From NCBI GenBank assembly GCA_022661535.1, contig JAKULF010000010.1, positions 2,542,001 through 2,606,000 of the forward strand: 64,000 nucleotides of DNA, in the 5' to 3' direction. Each line of letters opens with the position of its first letter. Positions within the stretch are counted from its first letter, which is position 1. Made by a program: the position numbers and the translations under genes. Of this stretch, positions 48,659-60,733 are shown in pieces. The stretch comes from Eutypa lata. Its lineage: Eukaryota; Ascomycota; Sordariomycetes; Xylariales; Diatrypaceae. The notes beneath the pieces were generated by a model. That model made no database searches, was not told the origin of the DNA, and saw only the letters and a program-made list of their open reading frames with translations.

Positions 48659-51600
48659 CCAAGCTCGTTCTTTCTCGACAGGGTCAAGGTGCAATCACGG
48701 CTAGATCGAAACTGCAACCGGCCAGCGGAGCCGGAGATCTTTATTCAAATGGGGTCTGCCGGCCGGTCTAACAACCTTGGACGGGCTAGTCTAGGTGGAG
48801 TCGTGTGCAAGGCTCCCGCTGTCTAGGCTCTAACCGCGATCTTCATTGGTGGCATTAGGAAATCATCCCTGTATATCGAAACCAGGGATCCCTGGATCGA
48901 TACCAATCTACATTCATACCTAGTTCGCTATGTACATAACTTATCTATCACCGTCGACAGGCGGGAAATATGTATGTCGACAACGCATCTTAAAGATCTG
49001 AGAGCAGTCGAAACATCTATCTACCCTGGGATCTTTGCGTAAAACATCGCAAACGCCGATGAACGATGATAACTCCCACCCAGCCTGCTTTGAGATCCCT
49101 GTGAAAGGCCCCCTGGACTGGGGCCAGGACAAGGCGTGTAAATCTGCCGCGATCTGGCTACATAGTACATACAATACGCTCTCCACCTCGTGTTGCCTGT
49201 CGATCCCTGAAAAGCCTCCCGCGTGGAACGTTTGTAGCTCAATCCTGCGTTTCCTATTCTACCTATTATGTGTGCTTCCGGCTACGTGCGCATCAGCCTC
49301 TACTTTGCGCAGCAAGATAGCTTGGAACTGCATCTAGTCAACCTTGCTAGCTAGCACTTATATACTGATGTTCGGCTGTTGAGACAACTTCTATTTTCAT
49401 CTGCGTAAGAAGCATTGCGTAGGGGTTTGGTAATGGAGCACGTCGTGGCTGAAGCTATGAGACATCGATCTCGTATGTACGAAGTATGTAAGTGTGTATT
49501 GTCGCGTCACGGTTGGATATAACTTAATAGTACCTGTGTAAGCTATGGCCCGCACGTTATCGGGTAGCTTTCAAAGCTCCAAATCCTTGAATAGTAACCT
49601 CAAGCTCTCAAAATAGGCAAGACCTTCGTACTCTGTTTTAAGGTAGTTGAGTCAGTAGGTACTAAGTAGGTGGTAGGTATGTATATTAATTAGCATCTAT
49701 AGCCCTATTGAGTGGATCCTGTTAAGTACAAAGACGGCCTGCTTTTGGGGTTAATTTCGGGTTTGCAGGTCCCCACGCAAGTCCTCAGGCTCAGCGACCT
49801 CATCACACCCTTCATCCACCAACGGAGTCCAGGACGACCAGTCACCTACTCCGTTCCAAGCGCTCCCGAAAGCGAAGTTAATCAAGAAAAGCTTTTCTTC
49901 TTCAGGTCTTGTCTAAAACAAATTAATTCTCTGCCTTACTATGCCACAGACGTGCGTCTTTGCCCCCATCCCATCCTACGAATTGGTGAGCTTCTCAGAA
50001 AGGATTTACATACGAATAACTAGTTACCTAGAGTAACTACTTGCCAGTGATTGCAGAACTAGCGGGGCATATCTGGATGGACCATCTAGACATCTGGGCA
50101 GGCTTGGCCTTTTTTTCCCGGTCTTAACATCCGCAACCCCCATGCGTTCAACGGTTGTGGAGCCGACACGGCTTCCTTGCGCTCCCTTGATCACGCTGTC
50201 CCCTGGGCCAATCAGCCGACGTATTTTGGCGCATCATCTGGGCCAAGTTGAGAAAATTAACCCAATGTTACTCAAATTATGTTTTGGCGCTTTTTTTTGG
50301 CCTTAGGCATGTAATCCGATCTGAGCATGCCCAAACGTTTGAAACAGACACGGTTCCGTCGATCATCTGATCCAGGAACATGACTGAGGGAACGTAATTA
50401 GTTACCTCTAGTCGGTCCCTAATAAAACTACCGCTCCTCCTTGTCTGTCTACTTACGTCGTTCTGCAAGTAGGCAGGAGAGGTAGGTAGGTAGGTAGGCA
50501 GGTAGGTATGTAAAAGCTACAGTCCAGGCGGCGTGCACATGTCGACAATCCTTCTGGCTTCTCATATCCTCTTTTTGCTGACCTTTTCTCTCCAATGAGC
50601 TGATCTCATTGCTGCCAAGCTGATAAAAATCTTCTAGCCCATTTACAATTATAGCCATGTAACACCAAACGTAATCGTCATCTCACGATATCTACATAGA
50701 GAAAAATAACGATGTAATATGTTCTACAGGCAGGTTTGTGCTACCCACCGCACGCGTCCTCAGCTGGGCAGAAGGCCAATCAGTAAGTACCTAGGTAGGA
50801 TAGGCTGCCTGGCTGGTGCCATGCTCACGCCAAGGAACTTCTATTTTGGAAACCACTCTTTTCGCTTTTAGCAACACTTCATTTATCATTACAGTAATAA
50901 AACGAAAACCTGCGGCTGTTGCTTGTGTTGCCCGTTGGAAGCGCGGCGGTTGAGTTGAGGTGGGCTCCCCTGCGGGTGCAGACTCTCTTTCTCTTTGCTT
51001 TCTGCATTCCGTTTCTGGGGTTTTCCCATATCAGAAAAGATCTGATTTGTGTATATGTATGTTGCTGTAGTGAGCACCTAGCAATTGGCCCGTCGTAGAG
51101 GTGTTATGTTAGTGCCGGCATAAGATGCCTGTTCCTATAGCAGTGTGTCGATTTCCTCATCACCATTTTTTGTCCAATCAAAAGGGGGGAGGGTGTCAGT
51201 TGTTCGCGCGCAGTCAAGCAGGCAGTTCAGAATTACCGCGCCGTATTTTGCCCACCTTTGTACGTACCGTATTTGAGGGTTTGTGTGCAATGCGGTTGCG
51301 AGATATCTGCATATGTATGTGCTGCTAATTATTAGTCTAGTGACCCGTTATTGCAAGAATAGCCCCCTTTGGAATAGTATAGCGTTTATTTCCCCTCCCC
51401 CTTTATAATTGGGCTTGTCATGAAGTCTATCAGTCAGTGGGTCTGTTATGGAGTTCCCACCCACACTGCTCTGAATCGGGAATGTGGTCATGGCGCAAAT
51501 CTGTAAGTTAGTTATCGTCTGCGTGTGTTCTCTCGATAACTAACCGTCAGGAAACAAAAAGGCAGCTCCTTTTTTTGATGGGTTTTGATATGCTCCAGGG

Positions 51601-51730
51601 TTGCTCATTGACTTTGATCGGAGAAACATAAATCATATGCAATAGCTGTTCCTTCCCAAGCGCATACGTCCAGTATGGTTACTCTCCGCTGCGCGATGCG
51701 ATGATCATGGATATTGTATGCATAGCATAG

Positions 51731-51766
51731 CATACATACATACATACATACATACATACATACATA
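51731..51766. repeat. CATA tetranucleotide microsatellite
   Basis: About nine perfect CATA units in the gene-free region. Confidence 0.9.
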
Positions 51767-54436
51767 GCATGTACGTTTTCCATTCTGGGCTGGATAGCCG
51801 AAACGATGACCCTAAATTGATCTTAGACAGTGGACAGGAATCGTTCTTTTCAGCTTGGATGTTGGTTCCTCCAACGGAATCCAATCACAAAAATTACCGG
51901 CTCCCGCTCACGCAGGATGACTTCCTACAAAGCTTTGACTCAGTTACTTAGCTAGTGAGCTCTCATATCATCCCATCACCTTCTTCCTGAAACTCCAAGA
52001 TTTTACGGCAGGAAAAGAGAGAGGAGGAGTACTTATCGCATCGACCGTTGTTAACCAGGCTATTGACCACTGGACTGTCTATCATTATACAAATGGCGCG
52101 CTTTCTTCCGGTGAGTCGAATTAATAGTAGTAGTAGAGTTCTGACACGAGCCGGGGTTAAAATAAAATAAAAAAGTAGTGTCGTCGGTACATGTCGCTTT
52201 TTTGCTTTTTCCTTTCATCGAAGCGAGGCTACTGGGTCTCCGCTATCCGCCGCCGTAAATCCCTTAGACCCCGGTCGGTCTCAATCTCACGAACCGATAT
52301 TTTTTTATTTTAATAAATGCTTCTCTTAACTTGCTAGACCAGATCATCTACAAATACCTAATACATGTACGAAACCACTTATCTCCATACCACATACCAC
52401 ATACCTACGTAGCTACATACATCTGCGTTATATGTAAGGTCCTATATACAGTACGTACATATGTATGTAGTTACATACATACATAGGCGAAATGTCCCCT
52501 GTCGGTTGCGCTATTCCCTTCTAGCTCTTCTCAACTCCACCGGTCCCCGTTGTGGCCCAACGGTTTTCTTAGAAATAGCGGGACCCTCTATCCTAGATTC
52601 CTACTAGGAAGAGATGTCGGAGGATTTGCTTTTTAGACTGTTCAGGGCCACCCTGTTCTGTTTTGGGGGCCAGGGCCGATATTGCTCAGGTAGACAGGGC
52701 AAGGCAGGCCAGGCTAGCGCCACAAGAACAGCAGCAGCGGCGGGCAGACTTGCTGAATTGCGGTTATTGCTGCTGCTGCCATTGCACGTAGTCAGGGAGT
52801 TAGTTAGTAGATACTCCCAATTCCGTCTCTGTCCCTGATGAAGTTCAGAGTGACGAGTGCGGGCTCCCGGCCCTTTCCTGTTCGATGAGTGGAGGGGTCC
52901 TTGCCACCCCCATGTCTCCATATTGATCTATGCCCTACCTGCCTAGTCGGGCCCTCCCATCTACATTACATAGGCTAACATTACATACATACCTTGCCCG
53001 CTCTGTTTCTCAATTCCTACATAGTATGTAGTTTAATGCTTGCGGTAGAGGAGAGGGGAGGGGTGGTGGTGGTAATAGTAGTGGTAGTGGTAGCGGTAGT
53101 AGTAGTCGCCCCTTTGCCGTTGTTTCTTCGCCAATGACGAGGCTAGGTCCTCCATTACGGTTCTTCATCCTCCCCTTCTTTGTACTTAACTAGATAGGTA
53201 CTCTTATTACTAGCTTAACTAGGCACCGCATCCCCTGTCAAGAATCGGCAGACGAAGAAGGTTATGTAGGGATGGAGCGGGCCCTGCCTTAGATATACAT
53301 GACGGCTTGCAACTTACCTCCACATCCACACACACCACCCCCCGTTCCTCTTGAGTGATAGTAATAACTCTGTATGTCATTTTCATTTTGCTGCCGACGC
53401 GTGAGATTTCTAGGGCGGACTAGTATTGCTACGCGTGTTGTGATATATACATAATATGCTCTGTCGTCTTTGAGGTCTTCTAGCTCGTCGTATAAATATA
53501 TGTTGGCATCGAAATAGACCTTGAAACACAATAATTTATTGACGCCGTACCGAGGCATATTCGACCAAGAGAGAAAGGTCGCGACCAGGGGAAGACTAGA
53601 TACGGCCCTGTTGTATCCCCCCCAAACTAGATCGCCATCACCCCCGTCTCCTTCCCAGTCCGGCTACATGCAACGTCCTTAAACATGCCGATGTACTAAA
53701 ATTCTGTATCCGACCCCAAAGTCGCCTCTCTTTTCGCTCTACACCAGGTAGCAGCAGGAGCAGCAACAACAAAAAAAGAGCTCGTCCGCAGCCTTCTGGG
53801 GCACATAACAAACTGAGACCTTGAAGAACCTTGTCTTTCCCTCCCGCAGTTGAGTGAGTGGGCTTCTCTCCCGTTCGTTCATAGGTTTTGCGTCCCATCC
53901 ACCGCAAGGAAAATTATAGTAGTGGGCTGGTAGGCAGGCAGGCAGGCAGTGTGTGTGCACCCTGCGGGATCTGTTCAAAAATAATCCCCCCCCCCCTCCG
54001 ACTGGCGACGTCTGCCGCCGCGAAAACGCCCTTTTCCCCATAAAGTAGTACCTTTTGGTTGCAACCTTAAAAGCCTACTCACAACGGCTACTTTATTCTA
54101 ACGCCGCCCCGTGTTGTTCTTCACACGCGCGGAACTTTTTTTCTCTTTCACCTTACGCCAGGAATTGCGATTATAGTAAACAACAGCAAACGGGAGTCAG
54201 ACAGACCAGAAGACAGATAGAGAACGAAAGCGACAGTGAGAGAGAAAAAGTGTTGGTCGACGGCGTTTATTGCGAGCTCTATTACCCTATGCTTGACCAC
54301 TAATAAGGTAGTGTGTTTGTGTATGTGTACTGGTGAGACAAGCACTTACTAGTCGACGGCGAGCTCTTAGCGAAGCAAAAGAGAGGAAAATCTTGGGAGG
54401 AGGGTCATTTTTGAAAAGAAGAACTGGCTAGAAGAT

Positions 54437-54466
54437 ATGTTCCCATGTCAACCACGGCGACTCTAA
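54437..54466 (+). promoter_or_regulatory. Overlapping upstream ORF (9 codons plus stop)
   Basis: An ATG at 54437 opens a 9-codon frame (MFPCQPRRL) ending TAA at 54464-54466, out of frame with the main gene. It overlaps the first in-frame ATG (54445) but stops before the better-placed ATG at 54475 (context CGACCATGG). This would repress initiation at 54445 and favour 54475. Confidence 0.5.
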
Positions 54467-57017
54467 CGGCGACCATGGCAGAGTTGAAGTCGGAGCCAGC
54501 GCATGGGAGCCTTTGGTCGAGTTATGGCGGATCTGTGCCCCTATCAACCCTTTCGCATCCTTCGACGGCATCATCGCAACACTCGGCGCGGCCTAGGAGT
54601 AGTCATCCTACAATCGACCATCCGTACCCGTATCCACGATATTCTCAGGAGGGATCTGAGTCTTTCGACAGACACCCGCAGCCCCCTCTAACACAACACC
54701 ACAGTTATCCCAACTTGAAGCGGCCTTACCAGCAGGATGACCACCCACCGTACCAGGAGATCGTCCAGGACCTGCGGGACGACGGCTCCAAGCTGACGGT
54801 CAACCACGACCAGAAGCTTCTGTCCTTCCGCCGGACCCAGGACAAGCACACCATCGTCGACCAGCACGGGCGCATGCAGCAGCTCGAGCTCTCGGCCCAG
54901 CTCCACGGCATGTTCTTCCTGTCGGAGATGCCCTCGAGCACGAACGACGGGTCCATGCTGCAGCCCGAGCTGACGTGCTACCGCCGGAACCTGTTCCAGA
55001 TCAGCGGCTCGCTGATCACGCCACGGGGGCAGCTGTCCGTCATCCTGACCGAGACGGGCGAGACCGTCCCCGTCAGCAACACCGAAGTCACGATCTCCGC
55101 CATCGAATCCGTCGATGGGCACGCCGTGCGCCTCATCGTCATCCCCTGGAAGACGCCTCCGCCGAACTCGCCGGAACTCCCGCAGACGGCAGACCAAGAA
55201 CCGCCGCCGTTGCCCTTGATCCCGTTCCCGGACGATGGGCAGGAGGCCGATGGCGAGTACGCGGTGTATCCTATCGGGTGGCGGCGTCTGCAGTTTCGAA
55301 TGTAGGTTTTGACCATGTTCGATGAATCCCACCCACACACCCCTTTTAAATTTTAGGGTTGTTGTTGTTGAAAGACGCCGCCTGCACACTACGAACTTAA
55401 GACTGACAGACTAACGCATTTTTTCTCCTGCATAGCGCGACCGCTAATAACGGGAGGCGGAAAGAGCTGCAACAGCACTTCGTGCTGCACCTAAAAGTAG
55501 TAGGAACGCTAGCGAACGGGTCCAAGGTCATCCTGTCGGAATCTACGACCGCGCCGATAGTGGTACGGGGGCGAAGCCCGCGGAACTTCCAGGCTAGGAA
55601 GGAGATCCCTCTCCTGGGGTCGAGCGCCGGCTCGCGGGGCCAGGCGCTCGTCGAGACGGGGCTAGGAATCGTGGCCGGCCCGCTGGCCGTGAAGCCTCAG
55701 GACCCGAAGGTGCGGGGGATGAACCTCGAACTCCCTAGGACGGCGTTCACGTTCAACGCCTCGAAGATGCCAGGCAGTCCGATGACGATGAGATCAAAGT
55801 AGGTGATATTCCACGTAGTATTTCTGAAGAGAGCAAGAGAAAACGCCACAATGGGAATCTACCCCTGAACGCAGTTTTGCCTATTTTATCACAAAACAGG
55901 AGTTGAGCGTGGGATAATGAGGGGAGAACTGGTATCAACTAGAAGAGAGAAGGAAACTGACAGGGAAAACAGCTCTTATCCGACCTGGACTTCGTCTACT
56001 CAGCTTCCACTAGCCCAAGTGCCATCATCAGCCACGGCCAGCTACCCACCATCAAGCATTCCGGCAGAGTCTTATCAAAAACTACCGTTATCAGGAGCTC
56101 CTAGCTACTCAACGGAGCCACAGGACATGTCAATCCAGACGTCTATGCCATCCATGCAGCTACCTCTCGTATCGAGCGAGCACCACCAACCGCCACCGCC
56201 GCCACCATCGCAACAGCATCAGCAACATCAGCAACAGCACCATCAACATCAACATCAACATCAACACCAACATCAACATCAGCACTCACACTCACACCAA
56301 CAGCAGCAACAGCAGCAGCAGAGTCAACAGCCGCCCATCCGGACTCAGTACACGTATACGTCAGCACCACCACCCCTCTCCGTTTCGACGACGGCCCTCA
56401 GCAACTCCGCGGCCGCGGCCACCGACCACAGCCTCAGCATACCGCGGTACGTGGACCCGAACCCGCGACCGAACAAGAGCCCGCGGCACGCGAGCCACTC
56501 TTCGATCCCGAGCGTGTCCAGCTCGCTGACGAACAACGAGTCGGCATCCGAGTACCGGTACGGGCCGGCCTCGGGCTACGTGTCCGTGACCACCCACGGT
56601 GGTGGCAGCAGCAGCTCCGGCGGGGGCGGCGAGGTCCCTTCATCGACGTATAGCAGCAGTGGTAGCGGCGGCGGCGGCAGTAGTTCCGAGAGCGGTCATC
56701 ATTCGCAACAGCAACAGCAACAGCAGCAGCAACAGCAGCAGCAACCACCGCCACCCCCTGCCCGCGACTACTACCCGCCCTCGAGTTCGTGGACGAGCAC
56801 GGCGGGCGAGTCAAGCGCGTCCGTCTCGAGCTATGCCAATGGCATTAGCAGCGGCGGCAGCGGTGCGAGTTCCAGCGAGAGCAGACCCTATGGGTTCCCG
56901 GACCATTACAAGACGGGGCACTCGCTGCCATCGCAGCAGCCGAAGAGCGAGCATACACCCGCTACAGCGGTTAGCTATTCTTCGACGCTGAACCATTACT
57001 CTTGGAGCCCGTCGTAG
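54445..57017 (+). CDS. vib-1: NDT80/PhoG-family transcription factor, VIB-1/XprG-like
   Basis: Three exons: 54445-55301, 55436-55798 and 55973-57017, about 754 residues. Introns of 134 and 174 bp join in phase 2. The p53-like NDT80 DNA-binding fold spans about residues 105-410. It includes LTCYRRNLFQISGS, ATANNGRRKELQQHF just after the first intron, and the hallmark RGRSPRNFQARKEI. These features match Neurospora VIB-1 and Aspergillus XprG. They control heterokaryon incompatibility, starvation-induced secreted proteases and cell death. The last exon is a low-complexity activation-type tail with alternating Gln/His, poly-Gln and Gly/Ser runs. Translation may start at 54475 rather than 54445 because of a short overlapping uORF and a stronger context at the second ATG. 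Confidence 0.92.
56194..56745 (+). repeat. Gln/His and Gly/Ser coding low-complexity tracts
   Basis: Within the last exon of the NDT80-type gene, CAT/CAA and CAG/CAA triplets encode alternating His-Gln, then poly-Gln. After a Ser-rich stretch come Gly/Ser runs and a second poly-Gln tract of about 13 (56707-56742). Such tracts are length-variable in populations. Confidence 0.85.
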
Positions 57018-59315
57018 TGCGGTGATGTGTGGAGTGTGGAGTGTGTATATTCATCCTTACGCGCGGAGACTGCGAGGGGTGAGTGATGAAGGGAGGAGAG
57101 CAGGGCGGATGGGTCACGCTCGGTACCTAGGAGTAGGCAGTTGCTGCAGCGAGGGGAGGGGGACTAGCTCACTTTGAGCAGGTGTGTCATGGAGCATTTC
57201 CTCTTCCCCAAGTTGCGTGTATAATATCTTTGATATCGTTCATTCCGTTGTTTTGTTTTCATTGTTAAGGAGAAATACGGGTGGAAGAGGAGGGGAAGAA
57301 CGAAAGAGGTGAATTTAAATTTACCTCGAAAGAGAGAACGGGAAAGGGGGGAGGACAACACCAACGGAGGGGGGAAAAAAGGACAAGAGCTTTCAGAAAA
57401 AAATATACGAGGGAGGGATCCGTGTGCCTACCTACCTACTTATCGGTATAGGTTTCTAGTCACGGACGCCCGTGGATTTCGTTTCGGTAATATGTCTTTT
57501 CTCTCCACTATCCTCCGATTCGGGCTAGGAAGGAAACACTTGTAACAAAGAGAGGGCGGAAGGGACGGTCATGTTGCATATATATATTATCGCCGCATGA
57601 AAGCGGCGAAGGATGAAGATAAGGACGAAGGCGGCGAAGGTTAGGAAAGATATCCGAAGTCGGCCTTTGTCGAGTTGAGCATTTTGTCTGATCTGATATC
57701 CACCCGATACCACCACCACGCGCATCATCATTACCATCATCATCATTATCATTATAGCATGACTTACAAAGGGGCGGCAATCTGTCTTTGGGATATCCTG
57801 CTTGGGTTTTTATGTTTTGGAGAAGCGAGGGAAGGAAATGTTGGTTTCTTCTTTTTTTTTAATTTCTTTTTTATATCTTTTCCTTCGTCTTCTTACTGTT
57901 ATCTCTGTTTTTTTTTATGGCATGGAACGAATGATGGATTGATGGATCGATGGGACGGGGTGGGTGGAATGATTGCTTGTTTGCTTGCTTGCTTGCTTGA
58001 AAAGAAAGGGAGCATAGGATGTTGGATGATACAAGCGTGGGCGATGAAGGGACGAAAGGGAGTTCTTATACCGTTATTAGTGTAGGGCTTAGGCTCAAAA
58101 TTTTCCCTTTGCTTTCTCTTCTTCCTCACATCGACAAACTGTCAATACAAGACAAAAATTAATCTGTCCGGAGCCTGAAAACGTCCGTCTTGTTCCTCAA
58201 TACTTCATTCCCGAGATCGTGTTATAAGGCCCTTCCTAGCTGGTGAGAGGTGAACCGAGATCTGGCACTAGGCATGACAGAGAAACTGGATGGTTAGCTG
58301 GCTACCTCGTAGCTATGAGCCATTGAACCAGTATAAGATCATCTGTTCGCTATGGTAACACAAACGCATCCTTCAATGACATTCTGTGTATAAGGTTAGG
58401 TCCCTAGAAACATCCATAAGATCCATTGAGCCTATATTCCATAGATCCAGAGCTCTCGTGATATATTTTTGGGAAATTGGGAGATTTCTTCTGCTCAGTG
58501 TGCTGGATGATCTACTTATAGCTTAGTCATTGTATATCACTGACAACGAGACAACCTTAGGACCCATTAAGGCGCAGAGTAGCATGGAAGGATTGGGTTT
58601 CTGCCACACGAATCCTCTTAGAATGAATGTGCACGGGCTTTTTACCATAGTGGGCAGCCCGAAATGTAAAACAATGACAACAGCAATACCACCAAAAGAT
58701 ACCAGGGCAGCACAATAAGATTTGATTAATATGCAGTGATTCTCGAACTGCATTAGATCCTGTCAGTACGGCCGTGTCACGACTTTAATAAATTGGTTCC
58801 GAGACTTTGGTCTATCTATGTACCTAGGTAAGGTAAGGTAGGATTTAGGTCGGGTATATGTACATATACGAAGTATGTAGTACTGGGTTGACAAGGAGGA
58901 AGTACTACTATCTGACTTACAAGATCAGCTGGCAGATTCTGACGAATGACAAGCAGAGCCTCGAGAGCCAGCTGGCGAGTGGGGCTTAGTCTAAGTGGGT
59001 CGATACCTAGCTTATGGGCAACGCCTACATAAGTTAACTATCAAACCTTATTAGCCAGCAGTGCAATTCCTCCATGCACCATTCGGAAAGAGTCCCCGGC
59101 ATCTACCCACCTCCTTGCGTTATCTAGTCTAGTTACATCGTGAGTGTCTTTTCCTAGGAAGTGTCTATTAATCTTCTCTGGGGATGAGATCGGGCATCAA
59201 GGCTTTTTAAAGGAATTCTTCATCTTCACGACACATTATTTCATGCGGATTGGTTAGTGGTGGATGACCCCACCCTGGAAAAAAAGATCGATCCGCACCG
59301 TGAGAATCTTCTACC
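57018..59315. other. Intergenic region and 3' flank
   Basis: Contains the 3' flank of the NDT80-type gene and CT- and T-rich stretches (about 57840-57920). It also has a CAT-type simple repeat near 57720 and the upstream region of the next gene. No gene is supported. Confidence 0.45.
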
Positions 59316-60204
59316 ATGTTTGAGTTCCCGGACGCAAAACGGTAAGAGTTTCATTTAACTTCCTTCCCGGCTGTGACCTCTCGCGAGTTAACATCTATGG
59401 TATAGCGTACGTCGAGAGGATCTATATGATTCCTCTGTAGGCGAAGAAGAGGAAGATCGGGATGAGGAGGTTGACGCGGCCCTGCGCGACAAATTGAATG
59501 CGCAGCTATCCGGTCTCTTTGATTTCAGCTTTGCAGATACGAGCAACGACGCGCAGCAGCAGAATCAGGATCAGCAGCAGCAGCAGCAACCCGAAAATGT
59601 TGATGACGCTGCTGAGGACCTTGGATTCTCGTTTCGCCTGTTTCGGAACGAAGCGCCTTCGCACAAAGTTGTTCTCGAGCAGGACGACGGTCTGGAACAA
59701 GCTGGCGAGGGAGGGTTTGTTGTCGCTAGACGGCCGGATTCATATTATATAGCTGAGGAGCCCTCGTCAGACGTCATGACAAAGTTCCGCGCTACGGCCG
59801 TAACTGCCGATTACCTTTTCCAAGATGCTAAGAAGAGGCGGTGGGGGCTAGAGAAGCCGTGGAGAGTCACGAGCATCACTGTCACCACTAAGAGCGCCGG
59901 GGAAGACCTAGCGAGCAGCCATGCCGAGGCTGCAGCAACAGCGGAGTCGGCGAATAGGAAGAAGCGACCCGGCAAGAGGCGGAGAATAATCCTACGGACT
60001 CGGCAGAAGGCAAGGAAAGAGCGGGAGGAGGCTGAGAAATCGAAGCTTGTAGAAAAGGAGCAGCACCTTCAAGATAAGAAGAAAAGACTTAACAGAGAGA
60101 AGAAGCTCAAGCGAAGAGCTAAGGAGAGGGAGAAGAAACTTGGATCGAAAGGCGAAGGCGCAGCATCCGAACATAATAGTAGCAGAGCGACGAGTCCGGA
60201 ATAG
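59316..60204 (+). CDS. Basic nuclear-type protein, DUF2011-like
   Basis: Two exons, 59316-59341 and 59406-60204, with a 64-bp intron joined in phase 2; 274 residues. The 26-nt first exon encodes MFEFPDAK plus part of an Arg; the second continues VRREDLYDSS. This MFE-PDAKRVRR-DL start is what I associate with the fungal DUF2011 family. A Gln-rich insert (about 50-65) is followed by a conserved-looking core (FSFRLF near 80, TAVTADYLF and WGLEKPWR near 140-160). The last 80 residues are Lys/Arg/Glu-rich, probably a coiled coil with nuclear localisation signals (RKKRPGKRRR). Function is not established. Confidence 0.82.
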
Positions 60205-60733
60205 CTTGGTTATTAGTTATACGATAAGAAAGTTGTTAACAATGACACATGACCATACACTTAAGTAACAGTATGTGTCATTCAATCAAGAAATAGGTTT
60301 TTTCCCCCAAACTTGATTTAAAGGATTGCTTCGTCTATACACTTCCAAATTATTTTAGAAGAGTAAGGTAAGCTGAATAAAAGGGGAAGGGGCAGTGTAC
60401 CTACTTGCTACTCGAACTTACTGCCAGCCACACGTGAATACCTTGACCCTGCCAACTGTGGCTGAATTCAATTAAGCTGAGGCTGAAGCTTAAGTATTAT
60501 CCCCACCCTTTTATCCCACTTTGGTCGCGTCCCATAGCAACCAACGGCCGCGATTTCGACATTTTTTTGATAACTCTTGAACTTTGAACGACTTCACAAA
60601 TTCCGTTCGTCTTTTCAGGCCATTTGTCAGCTTATGAAGGAGGCAGTGACAGAACTTAACCCAAAACTTCGAATATGACATCCTGAAGCAAGATTCAACC
60701 CCAATCCCACTCGGTGAACTATCACGAGGCACC
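60205..60733. other. Intergenic region, probable far11 promoter
   Basis: Tandemly oriented genes flank it. No frame of note is visible; the sequence before 60734 reads GGCACCATGA, a good start context. Confidence 0.4.

Larger units (their letters stand above)
42870..54444. other. 11.5-kb gene desert upstream of the NDT80-type gene
   Basis: No frame in this span has coding character, splice partners or a recognisable domain. It is rich in simple repeats: TAT/CAT triplets (44024-44074), GGTA units (about 50478-50510), CATA (51731-51766), TACATACA runs and a 15-G run (48644-48658). Small start-like segments (for example ATGGCGCGCTTTCTTCCG followed by GTGAGT near 52094) may belong to untranslated exons of the downstream gene. 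The size is unusual for a fungus and fits a large regulatory region or long 5' leader. Confidence 0.55.

Noticed and set aside
52094..52124. First coding exon of a hidden gene (ATGGCGCGC... followed by GTGAGT)
   Set aside because: No downstream exon with a consistent frame was found; noted only as a possible untranslated exon of the next gene.
54688..55389. 233-codon minus-strand frame over the NDT80 domain
   Set aside because: Arg/Asp/Val-rich antisense shadow; the plus strand carries the family hallmark motifs.
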